NCBI GenBank assembly: GCA_002005505.1
Contig: KV908511.1
Location: 215,001 to 247,500, forward strand
Length of the DNA: 32,500 nucleotides
DNA from: Botryococcus braunii
Taxonomy: Eukaryota; Chlorophyta; Trebouxiophyceae
Direction: 5' to 3'
Below are positions 1-10,772 of the stretch, piece after piece. A model generated the notes under the pieces. The model was not told the origin of the DNA. It saw only the letters and a program-made list of their open reading frames with translations, and made no database searches. Position 1 is the first letter of the stretch; the number at the start of each line of letters is the position of its first letter. Made by a program: the position numbers and the translations under genes.

Positions 1-134
1 GCGTTCGTGATCAGGAGCTCCTACCTGTTCCAAGCCATCTAATCAGATGTCGTACAAGACATCTGACGTTCTAATTGGAACGTGTTTTAAGAAGAATGAA
101 GTTTCTGACTGCTCGCCCGGTGGCGGGGGGGCAG

Positions 135-279
135 GTGCGAGAGTGCCCCCAACAAGTTGACGGGACGCATGCTCTCGGCGGAGAGGGCGGTACAGAACTG
201 GGACCGCATGCTGCCGGACATCAAGACGGTTGCCCACCTGGAACACCTGCGGCGCCATGGTGGCGTGGTGGTTTCGTAG
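135..279 (+). CDS. possible short exon, unknown protein
   Basis: An open frame follows a CAG at 132-134 and runs to a TAG at 277-279. It reads as ordinary protein of about 48 residues, including the stretch NWDRMLPDIKTVAHLEHLRR, which has a mixed, helix-like composition. There is no ATG at its left edge, so it would have to be an internal or terminal exon. No family is recognised. The neighbouring sequence is AT-rich and repetitive, which makes this short island stand out, but the length is too small to exclude chance. Inference only. Confidence 0.3.
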
Positions 280-339
280 CTATTGCTACATGTACTGCTG
301 TACCGCCCCTCATCAGGGTGCGGTACAACCATTTTGCAT

Positions 340-480
340 AAAACGAATGTCTGTATGTACATGTATACAGACTCTATGCATACAATGTCTATATACAGAC
401 ACATATGTCTATGCAATGTATATACAGGCATGTATGTCTGCAAATACACTGTATGCATACACTGTCTGCACATGCGATAC
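340..480. repeat. alternating purine-pyrimidine low-complexity tract
   Basis: The stretch is built from irregular repeats of words such as TGTATACAGAC, TATGCATAC and TGTCTATATACAGACA. Many are self-complementary, so the tract can form small cruciforms and alternates purine and pyrimidine over long runs. No coding signal is visible in it. Confidence 0.6.
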
Positions 481-565
481 ATCTGCAGCAGTAGAAGCGA
501 GCAGCTGCTGGAAGATACAGAAGTACAAGCGCTTCTACTTCTGGCGTGCAGCTGGCCGCTGCCGA

Positions 566-749
566 AGCGCCAAGAAGTTGTGTAAGTCTACACGTCTGCG
601 TCTTGCAGGCGCGTTGTGAGAGCGCCAAGAAGTTGTGTAAGTCTACACGTCTGCGTCTTGCAGGCGCGTTGTGAGAGCGCCAAGAAGTTGTGTAAGTCTA
701 CACGTCTGCGTCTTGCAGGCGCGTTGTGAGAGCGCCAAGAAGTTGTGAG
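566..749 (+). repeat. 55-bp tandem repeat, three full copies plus a partial
   Basis: Copies start at 566, 621 and 676, with a partial copy at 731. Each contains AGCGCCAAGAAGTTGT, then GTAAGTCTACACG, then a pyrimidine-rich stretch ending TTGCAG, then GCGCGTTGTGAG. The copies look identical. The GTAAGT and TTGCAG words are ideal splice donor and acceptor signals spaced 27 nt apart, so each unit can be read as a 28-nt exon plus a 27-nt intron-like segment. The last copy ends GTTGTGAGC, without the GTAAGT. See the findings. Confidence 0.9.
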
Positions 750-1454
750 CTGGCTGGTTCCGTGATGTTAAATCCGAGTCGACATGGACGCATCGCATTT
801 AAAAAGTGCCCAGAGGACATGACCACGTGGATTCTCGTGGGATAGCTGACATGGGAACGCATGCTTCCGCGGATGTTCCCTTGTGGAAAGCATGTGGTCC
901 CGCAACCACGCCGACGTGGGTCCCTCTCTGATGTACAAGCGGACCCCTTCTAGAAGCTTCAGATTCCGAAAATCTGGAAGCTCCAGAATCCAAATTCTGG
1001 AAGCTTCAAAACTCTGAGGGTTTGGAGCCATCTAGATCTGCCATGGACCTTTTCCATTCCCATGGCCATGGCGTCCAGCAGGCTAGCTGACTGGAACATT
1101 CACGTCATTGGATAGCTCAAGCTATAGTGGGTAGCTACCCACTATATACCCTATATAGCTAGTGGTTTGCGGTTAGGATATGCTTGACTTTTATGTGTAA
1201 ATATATACGATAGTCTAAGCACTATAGTCTATGATTTCCATCATTCACGCACATGGCACGTGAGTGCCTTACTGAGGGGGTTCCAGGCCCCGTCGCGCAA
1301 GGCTGACGTGCACGTGGGAAGTTGCAGTAGACGCTGCTGTGCACTCGTCACGTGATGCGCCATCATCAGAGTTTTGGTGAAGTAGGACAAAGGCAAGTGT
1401 GCGCATTGACTGGCTCACACGGGAATTGATGGGTGTAAAGACATGTCCAGCGCT
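750..1454. other. stretch with no recognisable gene
   Basis: No convincing coding region. The segment 945-1010 repeats the word TCTGGAAGCTTC and its complement several times and can fold into a hairpin. A perfect 24-bp palindrome lies at 1123-1146 (left half TATAGTGGGTAG). The rest appears to be unique non-coding DNA with several CACGTG-like words. Confidence 0.5.
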
Positions 1455-1745
1455 GAACAGCTGCAGACGTGGAGGCTTTCAGAGCCCTTGTGCATGACGT
1501 GGAGACTTTTGGGCCATTGTGCATGACGTGGAGATTTTTGGGTCATTGTGCATGACGTGGAGGGCCCTGCCCATAAGTCCCTGTCCACGACGTGAAGGCA
1601 TTTGGAGCTGTTTTTCATCACGTGGGGGCTATGAACCCCGTCGTGCAGAACGTGGAGGCTTTCAAAGCGCTGGTCCATGACGTCGAGGTTTCTGGAGCCG
1701 TTTTTCACCACGTGGAGGCTTTCGAAGCCCCTGGTCCATGATGCC
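1455..1745. repeat. degenerate minisatellite of about 30 bp, G-box rich
   Basis: About nine diverged units share GACGTGGAGGCTTT followed by a short GC-containing stretch and CATTGTGCAT or GGTCCAT. Every unit carries ACGTG or CACGTG. Read on the minus strand, the array gives a protein-like repetition of SLHV, but the units differ in length and sequence, so I regard it as a non-coding repeat. Confidence 0.7.
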
Positions 1746-1766
1746 CAGCTCACGTGAGAAGTTGTA

Positions 1767-1771
<5 letters not shown>

Positions 1772-1798
<27 letters not shown>
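1772..1798 (+). repeat. poly(A) tract, 27 A
   Basis: An uninterrupted run of 27 A lies directly after the 30-bp minisatellite. It could be the tail of a retrotransposed sequence or a simple mononucleotide repeat. No coding region ends in front of it. Confidence 0.9.
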
Positions 1799-1800
<2 letters not shown>

Positions 1801-2850
1801 GACTTGGCAAGTTTTGGGTCCGGTTCCGCTGCTTTAGTAAATTTGTTTGCCCGGCCGGAAGCATTTGGGCTGTGCCACGACGATAGCACAAGTGCAGTTA
1901 TGGGGGTACCGGTGCGCTCATGTGCACACGTTTCTAAACCGGGGCGGCCGCGAGTGTGACCCCATGCGCAAGCGTGGGCATGCCATGTCTAGTCTTCTTG
2001 CATGTAGAAAATTTTGTCTACTTTGTTTAAACAAGTCGGGATTTAAATTCCAATTTGTGGGAGAAAGCAGGCTTGGGGGGGGGGGGGAGAATCCATGTAC
2101 ATTTTGCTCTTGTGCATGCCCCCTGCATGCATGTATGGCCCCATGGGTTTTGGTGGAAGGGGGCAACGACCTCCGCACATCTGCATGGTTTCCGGACCGT
2201 CCTCATGATTAGTTCCACAATTGTACATGCATTTATCCGTACAGATGCTGGACTTTCGGTGGGAAGCTGACTGCTTGTTTGACCCGTGAGTTGCGAGCCC
2301 GCAAGATATCTCAATCAATCAAGCCATCATGATCGACTGATCAACCAATTGAGTGACGCGGATGCACTATATTGCATGGATGGTACATTTGTTTTACGTA
2401 ATTACCAGCGACTGTCACATATGTCTTGGATGCATGAAAGTGCGATCAAGCTTGGTCCTGGCTTGGTCCTGCAGTGCGCATGAATGGAAAGGGCCTTTAT
2501 ATACATTTAGGAGCATATATATACCCCCACGTGGTGTTTCTTGTTGGGAGGGTCATCAAGGTCGGTCATGCTATACATAGCAGGGTATCCCCTGCTATAT
2601 ATAGGGTGTATAGCAGGGTATGCTACTTACAGCAGGGTGTAGGCTGTAGCAGGGTCATCAAGGTCGGGTATGGGGGGTGGGGGGGGGGTACCCCCGGTAT
2701 ATTAATGCAAAGAACATATATGTACAGATGGGGGGAATTGTTCTGCATATTGATTGCTCATGTACTTCCGCATCGTCCGTGTCTTCATCATTGAAAACTG
2801 TTACTTGCATTGTTACAAAAAAGATGTCGAGATAGGCTTCACTCTTTCTA
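1799..2850. other. non-coding stretch with small repeats and a G tract
   Basis: Nothing here reads as a gene. A run of 13 G lies at 2075-2087. Between about 2540 and 2670 the words TAGCAGGGT and TCATCAAGGTCGG recur, giving a degenerate local repeat. A second G-rich stretch lies at 2671-2690. Two copies of AAGATGTCGAGAT flank about 30 bp near 2820-2865. Confidence 0.5.
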
Positions 2851-2856
2851 AAGAAG

Positions 2857-3228
2857 ATGTCGAGATCTGTTAGCTGCTGCGGAGGTGTTGGGTTCCGGTT
2901 TACAGTCGAAGAATGTCATCGCAATTGTACGAAAGTTGAACTCGGAGGTATCTTCACAGAGACCTCCGAGTCACGCTGCCGGACGCACCGCATGAACACT
3001 CGAGGCGCGGGCCCGCACCGACGGAGGAAAATGTCAAGGAAAAGGCGTATTTTTGAGATCACGACGCGCATCCTTCGTCAGCTCGATTTGGAGATGCTCA
3101 AAGAAAAAGCAGTGCCGCCTTTGCCTAGCAAATCAAAGAGAAGTTATTTCATAGGTATGATAACAAACAGATACACTGGGTGGCACGGCGGCAAGATTTC
3201 TCATCGCACAGGGAGAGATTCTTCATGA
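2857..3228 (+). CDS. hypothetical basic protein, unrecognised
   Basis: An open frame of 123 codons starts at an ATG inside the second copy of a duplicated 13-bp word. The product is Arg/Lys rich in its middle part (the string RRRKMSRKRR near residue 60) with several Cys residues in the N-terminal third. No domain is recognised. It sits upstream of the secreted-protein gene on the same strand, without an obvious shared signal. Its length and composition are compatible with a real small gene or an exon, but chance is possible. Confidence 0.3.
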   Translation: MSRSVSCCGGVGFRFTVEECHRNCTKVELGGIFTETSESRCRTHRMNTRGAGPHRRRKMSRKRRIFEITTRILRQLDLEMLKEKAVPPLPSKSKRSYFIGMITNRYTGWHGGKISHRTGRDSS

Positions 3229-3514
3229 TGCGTGCGTGACGTCAACGACCACGGCGTTCCTCAACGGTCCGTTTCCCCGTCTGTTCATCGACGTCGGATG
3301 TTTGATTTTGTTCAAAATATGTTGGAAGCCTGGCTTAGAGGGTTACAGAGGGTGTCTTTCTGCCTCACTCGTCGGACGATCTGGAAGTACCAGAACCTCC
3401 CTGAAACGTTCAAGCTTGGTTCAATTCACAAGAAATATTTTTACTGTTATCCAGGTTAAAGAGGATCATCAAATACACACCCCTGGGAGCTGGAGCTCTA
3501 TTCAACCACCAGGC

Positions 3515-3940
3515 ATGCTGCGGGCACTGGGAGCTGCGGCGTTGCTAGCAGCGTTCGCGTCCGTGGCGAACGCACATTTATGCGGATTCACTATCACGAA
3601 CGTGCCAGTCTTCAGCTTTGGAAATGTAGTGGGGACGCTGTACAAGGGAACAGCTGTGTCCTTCAGTTCCCAAGTGACACAAGGGGTTGGCCTGGGGGAT
3701 GTGAATTGCTACGTGACCCTTCAGGGTCCTGTGGATGGGAAGGTGAGGATCCACTCGGGGCACTGTCATCACCCCACACTGTATGACTACCCGCAGGAGA
3801 AAATCCATGCTCAAGCACCCTCCCCCGCGCCAGCACCTCAGGCAGCTCCTTCCGGAAGCCCAGCCCGGAAGCTTCTCCAAGAGGGAGACGGCGACGTTGA
3901 GGATGACACCTGGTATATAGATGTTACCGGGGAGTGCTAG
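3515..3940 (+). CDS. small secreted protein with Ala/Pro linker and RKLLQ motif
   Basis: The protein has about 141 residues. It begins MLRALGAAALLAAFASVANA, a classic signal peptide of about 20 residues with an Ala-x-Ala cleavage site before HLCGF. The mature part has three Cys in its first 80 residues, the stretch GHCHHPTLYDYP, a linker APSPAPAPQAAPSGSPA, then RKLLQ and an acidic C-terminus. I recall RKLLQ after a signal or linker as frequent in predicted secreted proteins of chlorophyte algae. The ATG was chosen because the signal peptide starts exactly there, although the frame is open further upstream. It appears to be one exon. The TAG stop is followed by about 90 further sense codons in the same frame, ending at a TGA near 4210. 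The function is unknown; an extracellular or wall role is an inference. Confidence 0.7.
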   Translation: MLRALGAAALLAAFASVANAHLCGFTITNVPVFSFGNVVGTLYKGTAVSFSSQVTQGVGLGDVNCYVTLQGPVDGKVRIHSGHCHHPTLYDYPQEKIHAQAPSPAPAPQAAPSGSPARKLLQEGDGDVEDDTWYIDVTGEC

Positions 3941-4028
3941 CTTCTGCTTCATTGCTTACAGAAACACCTGACCTGGTCCCGGACCTGTTCCGCCACCCCC
4001 CTGAACTGCGGGTGTGGGACAGACACGA

Positions 4029-4169
4029 GCAGTTCTCTATCTTCTCAATGCCAGAAAATCACACGCAGTTCTGTCTTCTCTATCTCAAGAAGGTCGCCCG
4101 CGGCACCCACGCAGTTCTCTATCTTCTCAACCTTAGGAAATCACACGCAGTTCTGCCTTCTCTATCTTA
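4029..4169. repeat. imperfect duplication of about 80 bp
   Basis: The words CACGCAGTTCTCTATCTTCTCAA and GGAAATCACACGCAGTTCTG occur twice, at about 4029 and 4110. The units are separated by a GC-rich insert. The repeat lies in the open stretch following the secreted-protein stop. Confidence 0.7.
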
Positions 4170-4510
4170 GAAATCGGCTGCGGTTCTCGCGCTGCGCGGA
4201 CCGCGGGTGACTGTGAGTTGCAGCTGGAAGTATTTATCGGATCGTCGAGGGTAGCTGGATGGCATGAGCGCAACCAATTTCCGCCATAAGGTTCCCAGTG
4301 TTCAGGGCTCTGATTACGAAGGGTGCAGAGAGGTTTGTATTAGGGTTTAGGGTTTTGGGACTCTGTTTCAGCCATTGCTGTATTGGAGGGGCACAGCTGG
4401 GCGCAAGAGACGCAGCAGCAGCAGTTGCTGTGGGTGTGAAGGCCCACGAGATGGCTTTTACATGCCCCAGCACGGTCTCCCCCGCGAGAATTCGTTGGTC
4501 GCCAGGATCA

Positions 4511-4665
4511 CTTGGTTCTTGTCTAGCTTCCTTACTTTCACAGGGGGTTCAAACTCTGGATTAGTTTGTTCCTGTCTAGCTTCCTTGCTTTTGCAGGGGT
4601 TCAAACTCTGGGTCAGTTGGTTCTTGTCTAGCTTCCTTACGTTCACAGGGGTCCAGACTCTGGAG
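4511..4665 (+). repeat. 52-bp tandem repeat, three copies
   Basis: Three adjacent copies of a unit contain TTCTTGTCTAGCTTCCTT, then TTCACAGGGG or TTGCAGGGG, then TTCAAACTCTGG. The copies differ at a few positions each. The pyrimidine-rich stretch ending in CAG looks like an intron acceptor repeated three times. No coding region is attached to it. Confidence 0.85.
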
Positions 4666-5231
4666 GGGAGCTTCAAGGGGTGAGCCCACCCACCCCCCGG
4701 GCACGGTGCAAGTCCGCTGTTGAACGCCGCACGAAACTTGAGGTCGGACAGGGCACAGGCAGAGATTAATGCAGGTCGGATTGTTGTGAGAGCCTTTTAA
4801 AAGGGTGTGTAGAGGGAAAAGCACCATTCACAGGTCACAGTCCTTGCAGGCCGTGGACAGCACTGCTCAGACGTTTTTCATTACTGTCCTTGGCCATTTC
4901 CCTTTGATGTGTTGTGTGTGTCAGCAGCTCCCAACTGTTGTTTTCTTTTTCGTTTGCTTCGAAAGAAGAGCGTTGCTTGTCGTCTCTTGCATAATACGCC
5001 CTTCCTGAGTGGCGTGTGGTTACTGATTCATAGATCCAAGCGTGGTCTTCCGGTGTTTCGCGGTACACCCCGCCAGGAGCATTGAGTCATGATCGCAGCC
5101 CTGGTGGCAAGATCTGGTCTTGGCGCCCCATTCCCGTACATCCCCCTTACCAAGAAGGGGCGAAGCTCAAGGTCCGGTTTTTATTGGCCTCCTTCACTGT
5201 CTAAGGAAAAAAAGAGCGTGCAAGGTGGTCA
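4666..5231. other. stretch without a recognised gene
   Basis: No open frame here has convincing protein character on either strand. I see no repeat or RNA gene. Confidence 0.4.
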
Positions 5232-5468
5232 CTGAGTAAGGTGTTCCAGATACAGATTTTTGCTGAACATGCAAGGGGGAAAAGTGTGTCAGGGTGTGCA
5301 CTGATTGAGGTGTTCCAGATACAGATTGTCACGTACGTGAAATGGAAAAAAAGGGTGTCAAGTGTTCATTGTGTAAGGTGTTCCAGGTACACATTGGTAC
5401 GAACGTGGGAAAAAGGGAAAAAGGGAAAAAAGTGTGTCAAGGTGTTCACTGTGGAGGGTGGTCGAGGC
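5232..5468 (+). repeat. minisatellite with about 75-bp period
   Basis: Four diverged copies share AGGTGTTCCAGATACAGATT, a variable middle, and GGGAAAAAGTGTGTCAAGGTG followed by CACTG. The last copies contain repeated GGGAAAAA words. Divergence between copies is moderate, which suggests an older array. Confidence 0.8.
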
Positions 5469-5852
5469 ACTAGATTTTGAGAGCTAAAGCTGGTAAGCAT
5501 AGATGTGCCGATTGAGTCGAGTTTGGGACGGTATTCCGCATCTTGCCTCCTCTGACCTCCTCAAACTTCCCGATACCCCGGGACGGCTCTCCTTGCAAAG
5601 CTTCAAAAGAGGCGACCCCCGGGGGCGCCCCCCACCCTTACGTGGGCAAAATGAAGTACGAGTGCTGCAGGAAGCGCACTCCTCTGTGTAGGAGCTTTAA
5701 AAGCCCACAGCGGGGACCACTTGCAATTGCCGCATAGCATCAAGTTGTAGTAGGAGCTGTGAGGGCAGTTCTGGCGGCTCCTGACGGCTGCTGGTCCTTG
5801 TACAGAAGTAGGTAGGCTCGTTACAAGGGCTAAGAGAATACTGCAGGGCCTT
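5469..5852. other. stretch without a clear gene
   Basis: Short overlapping open frames are present on both strands, none with recognisable domains. The section 5580-5640 is very GC-rich with runs of C and G. Nothing further can be supported. Confidence 0.4.
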
Positions 5853-6177
5853 GATGAGGCTAGGGAAACCCCTATAGGGTCTTTATGAGGGCAGGGGAAC
5901 ACAGATTGGGTCTTCATGATGATGAGGCCTGAGGAACCCTATGGGCTCCATGAGGCCAGGGGAACCCCGATTGGGTCTTTATGAGGCCAAGAGGAGGCCA
6001 GGAGAACCCCTGTAGGGTATTAATGAGGCCAGGGGAACCCCGATTGGGTCTTTGTGAGGCCAGGAGAACTTCTAAAGGGTCTTTATGAGGCCAGGAGAAG
6101 GAGGCAAGGGGAATCCCGATTGGGTGTTTATGAGGCCAGGGGAACCCCGATTGGGTGTTTATGAGGCCAGGGGAGCG
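5853..6177 (+). repeat. 31-bp minisatellite, about ten copies
   Basis: The consensus unit is ATGAGGCCAGGGGAACCCC followed by GATTGGGTCTTT. Some units carry TGTAGGGT or TAAAGGGT instead of GATTGGGT, and some are truncated. The final copies are the most uniform, which suggests recent expansion at the right end. Confidence 0.9.
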
Positions 6178-7379
<1,202 letters not shown>

Positions 7380-7519
7380 CGCTCTTCCCTCCCCTTCCCT
7401 CCCTCCCTCCCCCTCCCTCTTCTGTTTTTTGACTACACCACCTTCTGTTTTCGGCCCCTAGATCCGCATTCCCGCATGCACGATTTCTGGTGTGCGGTTA
7501 GGATAAAGCTTCACTCTTT

Positions 7520-7830
7520 ATATTAAACAGCGCCCCCTCAACCCCCCCCCCTCCCCCCTTCTGGGGGGGCAAAAAGGCAGACAAATACATGAGATTCTTT
7601 GCGGGGACTTGACCCCCGCTGCAGTTGTCCCACATGATGTTACATCATCTTGCTGCACGCCACTGGCTGTGCCTCTCGAGACAATTATCCAGACACAGAT
7701 AGCCGTGGACCACGGTGGGTATGAGCACATGTGTACACCGGGCCAAATTAATCTCCCAACATAAGCCCTCCTGGTTTCCGGTCCCTCTAGAAACCCATCG
7801 TATCCCCGGTCATAATACAAACCCTTGTGA
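7520..7830 (-). repeat. SINE-like or MITE-like repeat, copy 1
   Basis: This segment resembles 7926-8215 in order and content: a C-rich/G-rich hairpin (runs of C then GGGGGGG), a short A-rich word, GGGACTTGA followed by CCCCGCTGC, GTTGT, CCCACA, CACGCCA, GCC, ATCCA, ACACA, and then CATAAGCCCTC. On the minus strand GGTCAAGTCCCCGC resembles a tRNA B box with one base missing. The family is not identified. Confidence 0.55.
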
Positions 7831-7925
7831 TCTCCACTTCCGATACGAGCCCTCCAGGCCCCCTATTCAATTACAACCCCTCATGATATGTTCATGCTCA
7901 ACAAACACAAGGACGATTAAGTCAA

Positions 7926-8215
7926 AATATCCAGCGGCCCCCACCCCCTCCCGAGGGGGGGGGGGGGGCAAAAAATTGCGTCTGACCCTGATGAGTTTTG
8001 CAGGGACTTGATCCCCCGCTGCTGTTGTTCCCACACATAATGCTGTAGCAACTCTCTACACGCCATTGGCCGTATTTCCCACAAGCCTTATCCACACATG
8101 AATATCCATTGCCAAGCATGGGGATGAGCACACCACGCCAAAGGGCCCTACCACAAGCCCTCAACCACGTGATACCCATGTATCCAGCATCCAACAAACC
8201 CTAGCCATATATGCC
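7926..8215 (-). repeat. SINE-like or MITE-like repeat, copy 2
   Basis: Diverged copy of 7520-7830 in the same orientation, about 400 bp downstream. It starts with a C-rich/G-rich hairpin including 14 G at 7955-7968. On the minus strand it has GGATCAAGTCC, one mismatch from the RNA polymerase III B-box consensus GGTTCRANTCC. No A box or oligo(T) end could be fixed, so assignment to a SINE family is only a suggestion. Confidence 0.55.
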
Positions 8216-8374
8216 TATGCCCTTGGTCCCTTCAACCCCACGGCCCTGATACTTGGCCAAGTATTTGGTGCGGTACCCATGGGTACTGCACCAACTGAAC
8301 TATGATCTGTTGTGGGCAATTTACCAAATATACATCCCACTATTCTTCTACCGGCAGGTACGGCTTCATGAGTT

Positions 8375-8536
8375 TGTGATGGTGCTTCTCGTCCTTAAGC
8401 TTGTTGTAGATCAATCGCAATCAAAGTCCGTACAAGCACGTGTGTTCCGCGTTAGCAGTACTGCTAGTCACCAGTAACGGATCGCGTTTAAGGCGCCCGG
8501 CTGCTAACTGATCCTCAGATTTACCTTGGGGCTGAG
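8375..8536 (+). repeat. dispersed repeat of about 150 bp, copy 1
   Basis: Shares about 150 bp with 22810-22959 in the same orientation, starting TGTGATGGTGCTTCTCGTCC and ending CTGATCCTCAGATTTAC. Near its end is a hairpin with arms GTTAGCAG and CTGCTAAC. This copy has an extra short insertion (TACTGCTAGTCACC) in the loop. The two copies bracket the nested mobile-element region. Its nature is unknown. Confidence 0.85.
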
Positions 8537-9013
8537 GTTTTTTGTGGTAGGAAAAAGATCTTGCAAACACAAGAGACTAAGATCCACGCAAAGCATTTCC
8601 TCAAGTAGGTGGTGTATGTGTGGTAACCTGTGTCTTCCAGGTTCGAGGAACGACTGAGATCGCCGTCCGCTGCCGCCTACATCCAGAGCGAAGAGGTAAT
8701 CCCGTATATGGTAGACTTTGTCTAGGGCTGGCCATGTCTTCCCTGTTGTGTTTCCTGTGGAAGAGACAAAGTGAGGGAGACGTTTCGCAGCTTTCCACGC
8801 GCATTGTGGGAACACAACTAAAACGGCATATTAGGTGCGAAAGTACACCAAAAGCCAACCATTGCACATCATTTTGTCTATCTTGACCATCGTGGTCTTT
8901 GTATCAGGGACTTTGAAAGAATCGCGCACGTTTTGTGACAAATAAGGAACCCGATCGAGTCCTTGTGCGTAGTCACTCTGGGGCATCTTCCACACGCTGG
9001 CAAACATAGGCAT
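8504..9013 (-). pseudogene. possible minus-strand coding remnants, unknown
   Basis: Two minus-strand open pieces, 8831-9013 and 8504-8815 in another frame, have protein-like composition. Examples are MFASVWKMPQSDYAQGLD in the first and ALDKVYHIRDYLFALDV in the second. The second is faintly reminiscent of transposase core segments, but no family motif is complete. They could be a decayed DNA-transposon gene. The right part overlaps the end of the dispersed repeat. Confidence 0.25.
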
Positions 9014-9654
9014 CAGGTTGGGATCCGGAAATTCTGCTCACAAAGAGCATAAATTGCTTGGACGGTTGGCCATTATTTGTCGAACCTTGTTAGATCCCCG
9101 TTACGGGCAACGCGCCTCGTTGTTAACGGGGCTGGCACATGCTGTGTTGTTTAGCCATCTAAACGTTCTGACATTTACATCTAGGCTGCATTACACTAGT
9201 TCAAGCTAGGCAAAGCTGTCAATTTGCTAAGGATTGTGCCGTGTTGGGAACGATCTACCCAGAGCACCAAGCTCAAAGGCTACCTAACAGCATTCCAGAG
9301 AAGTTTATAAGCTAAGCTGTCCTAACGTAAGTGAAAGGCTGCTCCGGATGCTTCTCTAGAACATACAGGGTTGCATCCCCGTTCGGAGTAGTGTAACCTG
9401 CCCGGCGGACGGAGCATTGCACGAGCTTCTCATTATTGGTATTGCTAAGTGTGTGTTAAGATCGGCCATTATAACATTGCACAGGCACAACCAAGGTGAA
9501 TCGGTTGCAATCGTAGCTCGAACACCGTGTGTGGCTTTTCGATCTGTCGGGCGTCGTAAGGTCTGAGCAATATGGTAAAGCATGGCTGGGTAACTTGGTC
9601 AATTGAACACTTGCAAGTGTTCAACAAGCAGTGAAATATTTTCTTCCGCGTGGC
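9014..9654. other. stretch with no supported gene
   Basis: Only short open frames without recognisable protein features. A small inverted repeat CACTTGCAAGTG lies near 9608. No RNA gene is seen. Confidence 0.4.
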
Positions 9655-10772
9655 GCGAATTGGGGGGACAACCGGGAACGGTTGGTCCGAGATCCTCTAG
9701 ATCCTGAGCTTTGCTAGCTACGGTTTTTTGTCCTTGTAATTCTGACAGTACTTGGTGTGGTCCATTATGGATCCTCTTGATGTGGACCCCGGTGATTTAA
9801 GTACTGAGCCCATTCGTCGTCGTAATTCTCATTCTGAAATAGATGAAGCTGATGATCAAACAAATCAACCACTTCCAGAGGCAGGCCTACCCAGAAATTC
9901 AATTTCAACCGACATCGAAGCACTGCACATGTATGAACAGCCAGTCACAGTACTGGAAGCTAGTCCTCTGCCTGGTCTTGCATTTGAATTTGCATCCTAT
10001 TGTGTCCCCAAGCTTGGCCAGCCTGACAGGTCTGACATGTACTGGGCTAGTCCTCTAAGGGATTTACACGTGTGACAACTAAGCTGCACAGGCAATTCCA
10101 TACAAGGATGCAGGGGGCGATTCATTCTGCGGTACACAGTGCCATTCAATACAGCAACTCTCGACAGACAACGCCACAGCCCAGGGATGTGACACCGCAA
10201 GAGGTGGCAGCTCGTCGTAAGAACTGCTACCTCTTGCGGTGCTATACCTGGGCTGTGGCGTTGTCTGTCGAGAGTTGCTGTGTTGAATGGCACTGTGTAC
10301 CGCAGAATGAATCGCCCCCTGCATACTTTTATGGAATTGCCTGTGCAGCTTAGTTGTCAAACGTGTAAATCCCTTAAGGACCCAGTACATGCCAGACCTA
10401 TCAGGCTGGCCAAGCTTGGGGACACAATAGGGTGCAAATTCAAATGCAAGACCAGGCACAGGACTAGCTTCCAGTACTGTGACTAACTGTTCATACATGT
10501 GCAGTGCTTCGATGTCGGTTGAAATCGAACTTCTGGGTAGATCTGCCTCTGGAAGTGGTTGATTTATTTGATCTTCAGCTTCATCTATTTCAGAATGAGT
10601 ATTACGACGACGAATGGGCTCAGTACTTAAATCACCGGGGTCCACATCAAGAGGATCTATAATGGACCACACCAAGTACTGTGAGAATTACAAGGACAAA
10701 AAACCGTAGCTAGCAAAGCTCAGGATCTAGAGGATCTCGGACCAACCGTTCTCGGTTGTCCCCCCAATTCGC
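9655..10772. repeat. 1.1-kb snap-back palindrome
   Basis: Two arms of about 550 bp in inverted orientation meet near 10214-10217, with a spacer of about 13 bp between GCAAGAGGTGGCAG and CTGCTACCTCTTGC. The outer ends are GCGAATTGGGGGG on the left and its complement on the right. The arms are highly similar (roughly 95%), with scattered substitutions and small indels. Both arms encode the same N-terminal protein segment beginning MVWSI, on the plus strand in the left arm and on the minus strand in the right arm. The right arm continues outward into more minus-strand coding sequence, while the left arm does not, so the left arm is probably the inverted copy. Confidence 0.95.
9752..10075 (+). 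pseudogene. inverted copy of the palindrome ORF, frameshifted
   Basis: The plus-strand frame begins MVWSIMDPLDVDPGDLSTEP and matches the minus-strand protein starting at 10675 nearly residue for residue for about 95 residues. It then departs at a small length difference near 10040 and stops. No function is recognised. It is best explained as the left arm of the snap-back duplication and not as an independent gene. Confidence 0.6.

Noticed and set aside
3240..3300. Ty1/copia reverse-transcriptase motif (TTTAFLNG)
   Set aside because: Only six or seven residues resemble the copia motif. The flanking sequence has no further RT motifs in any frame.
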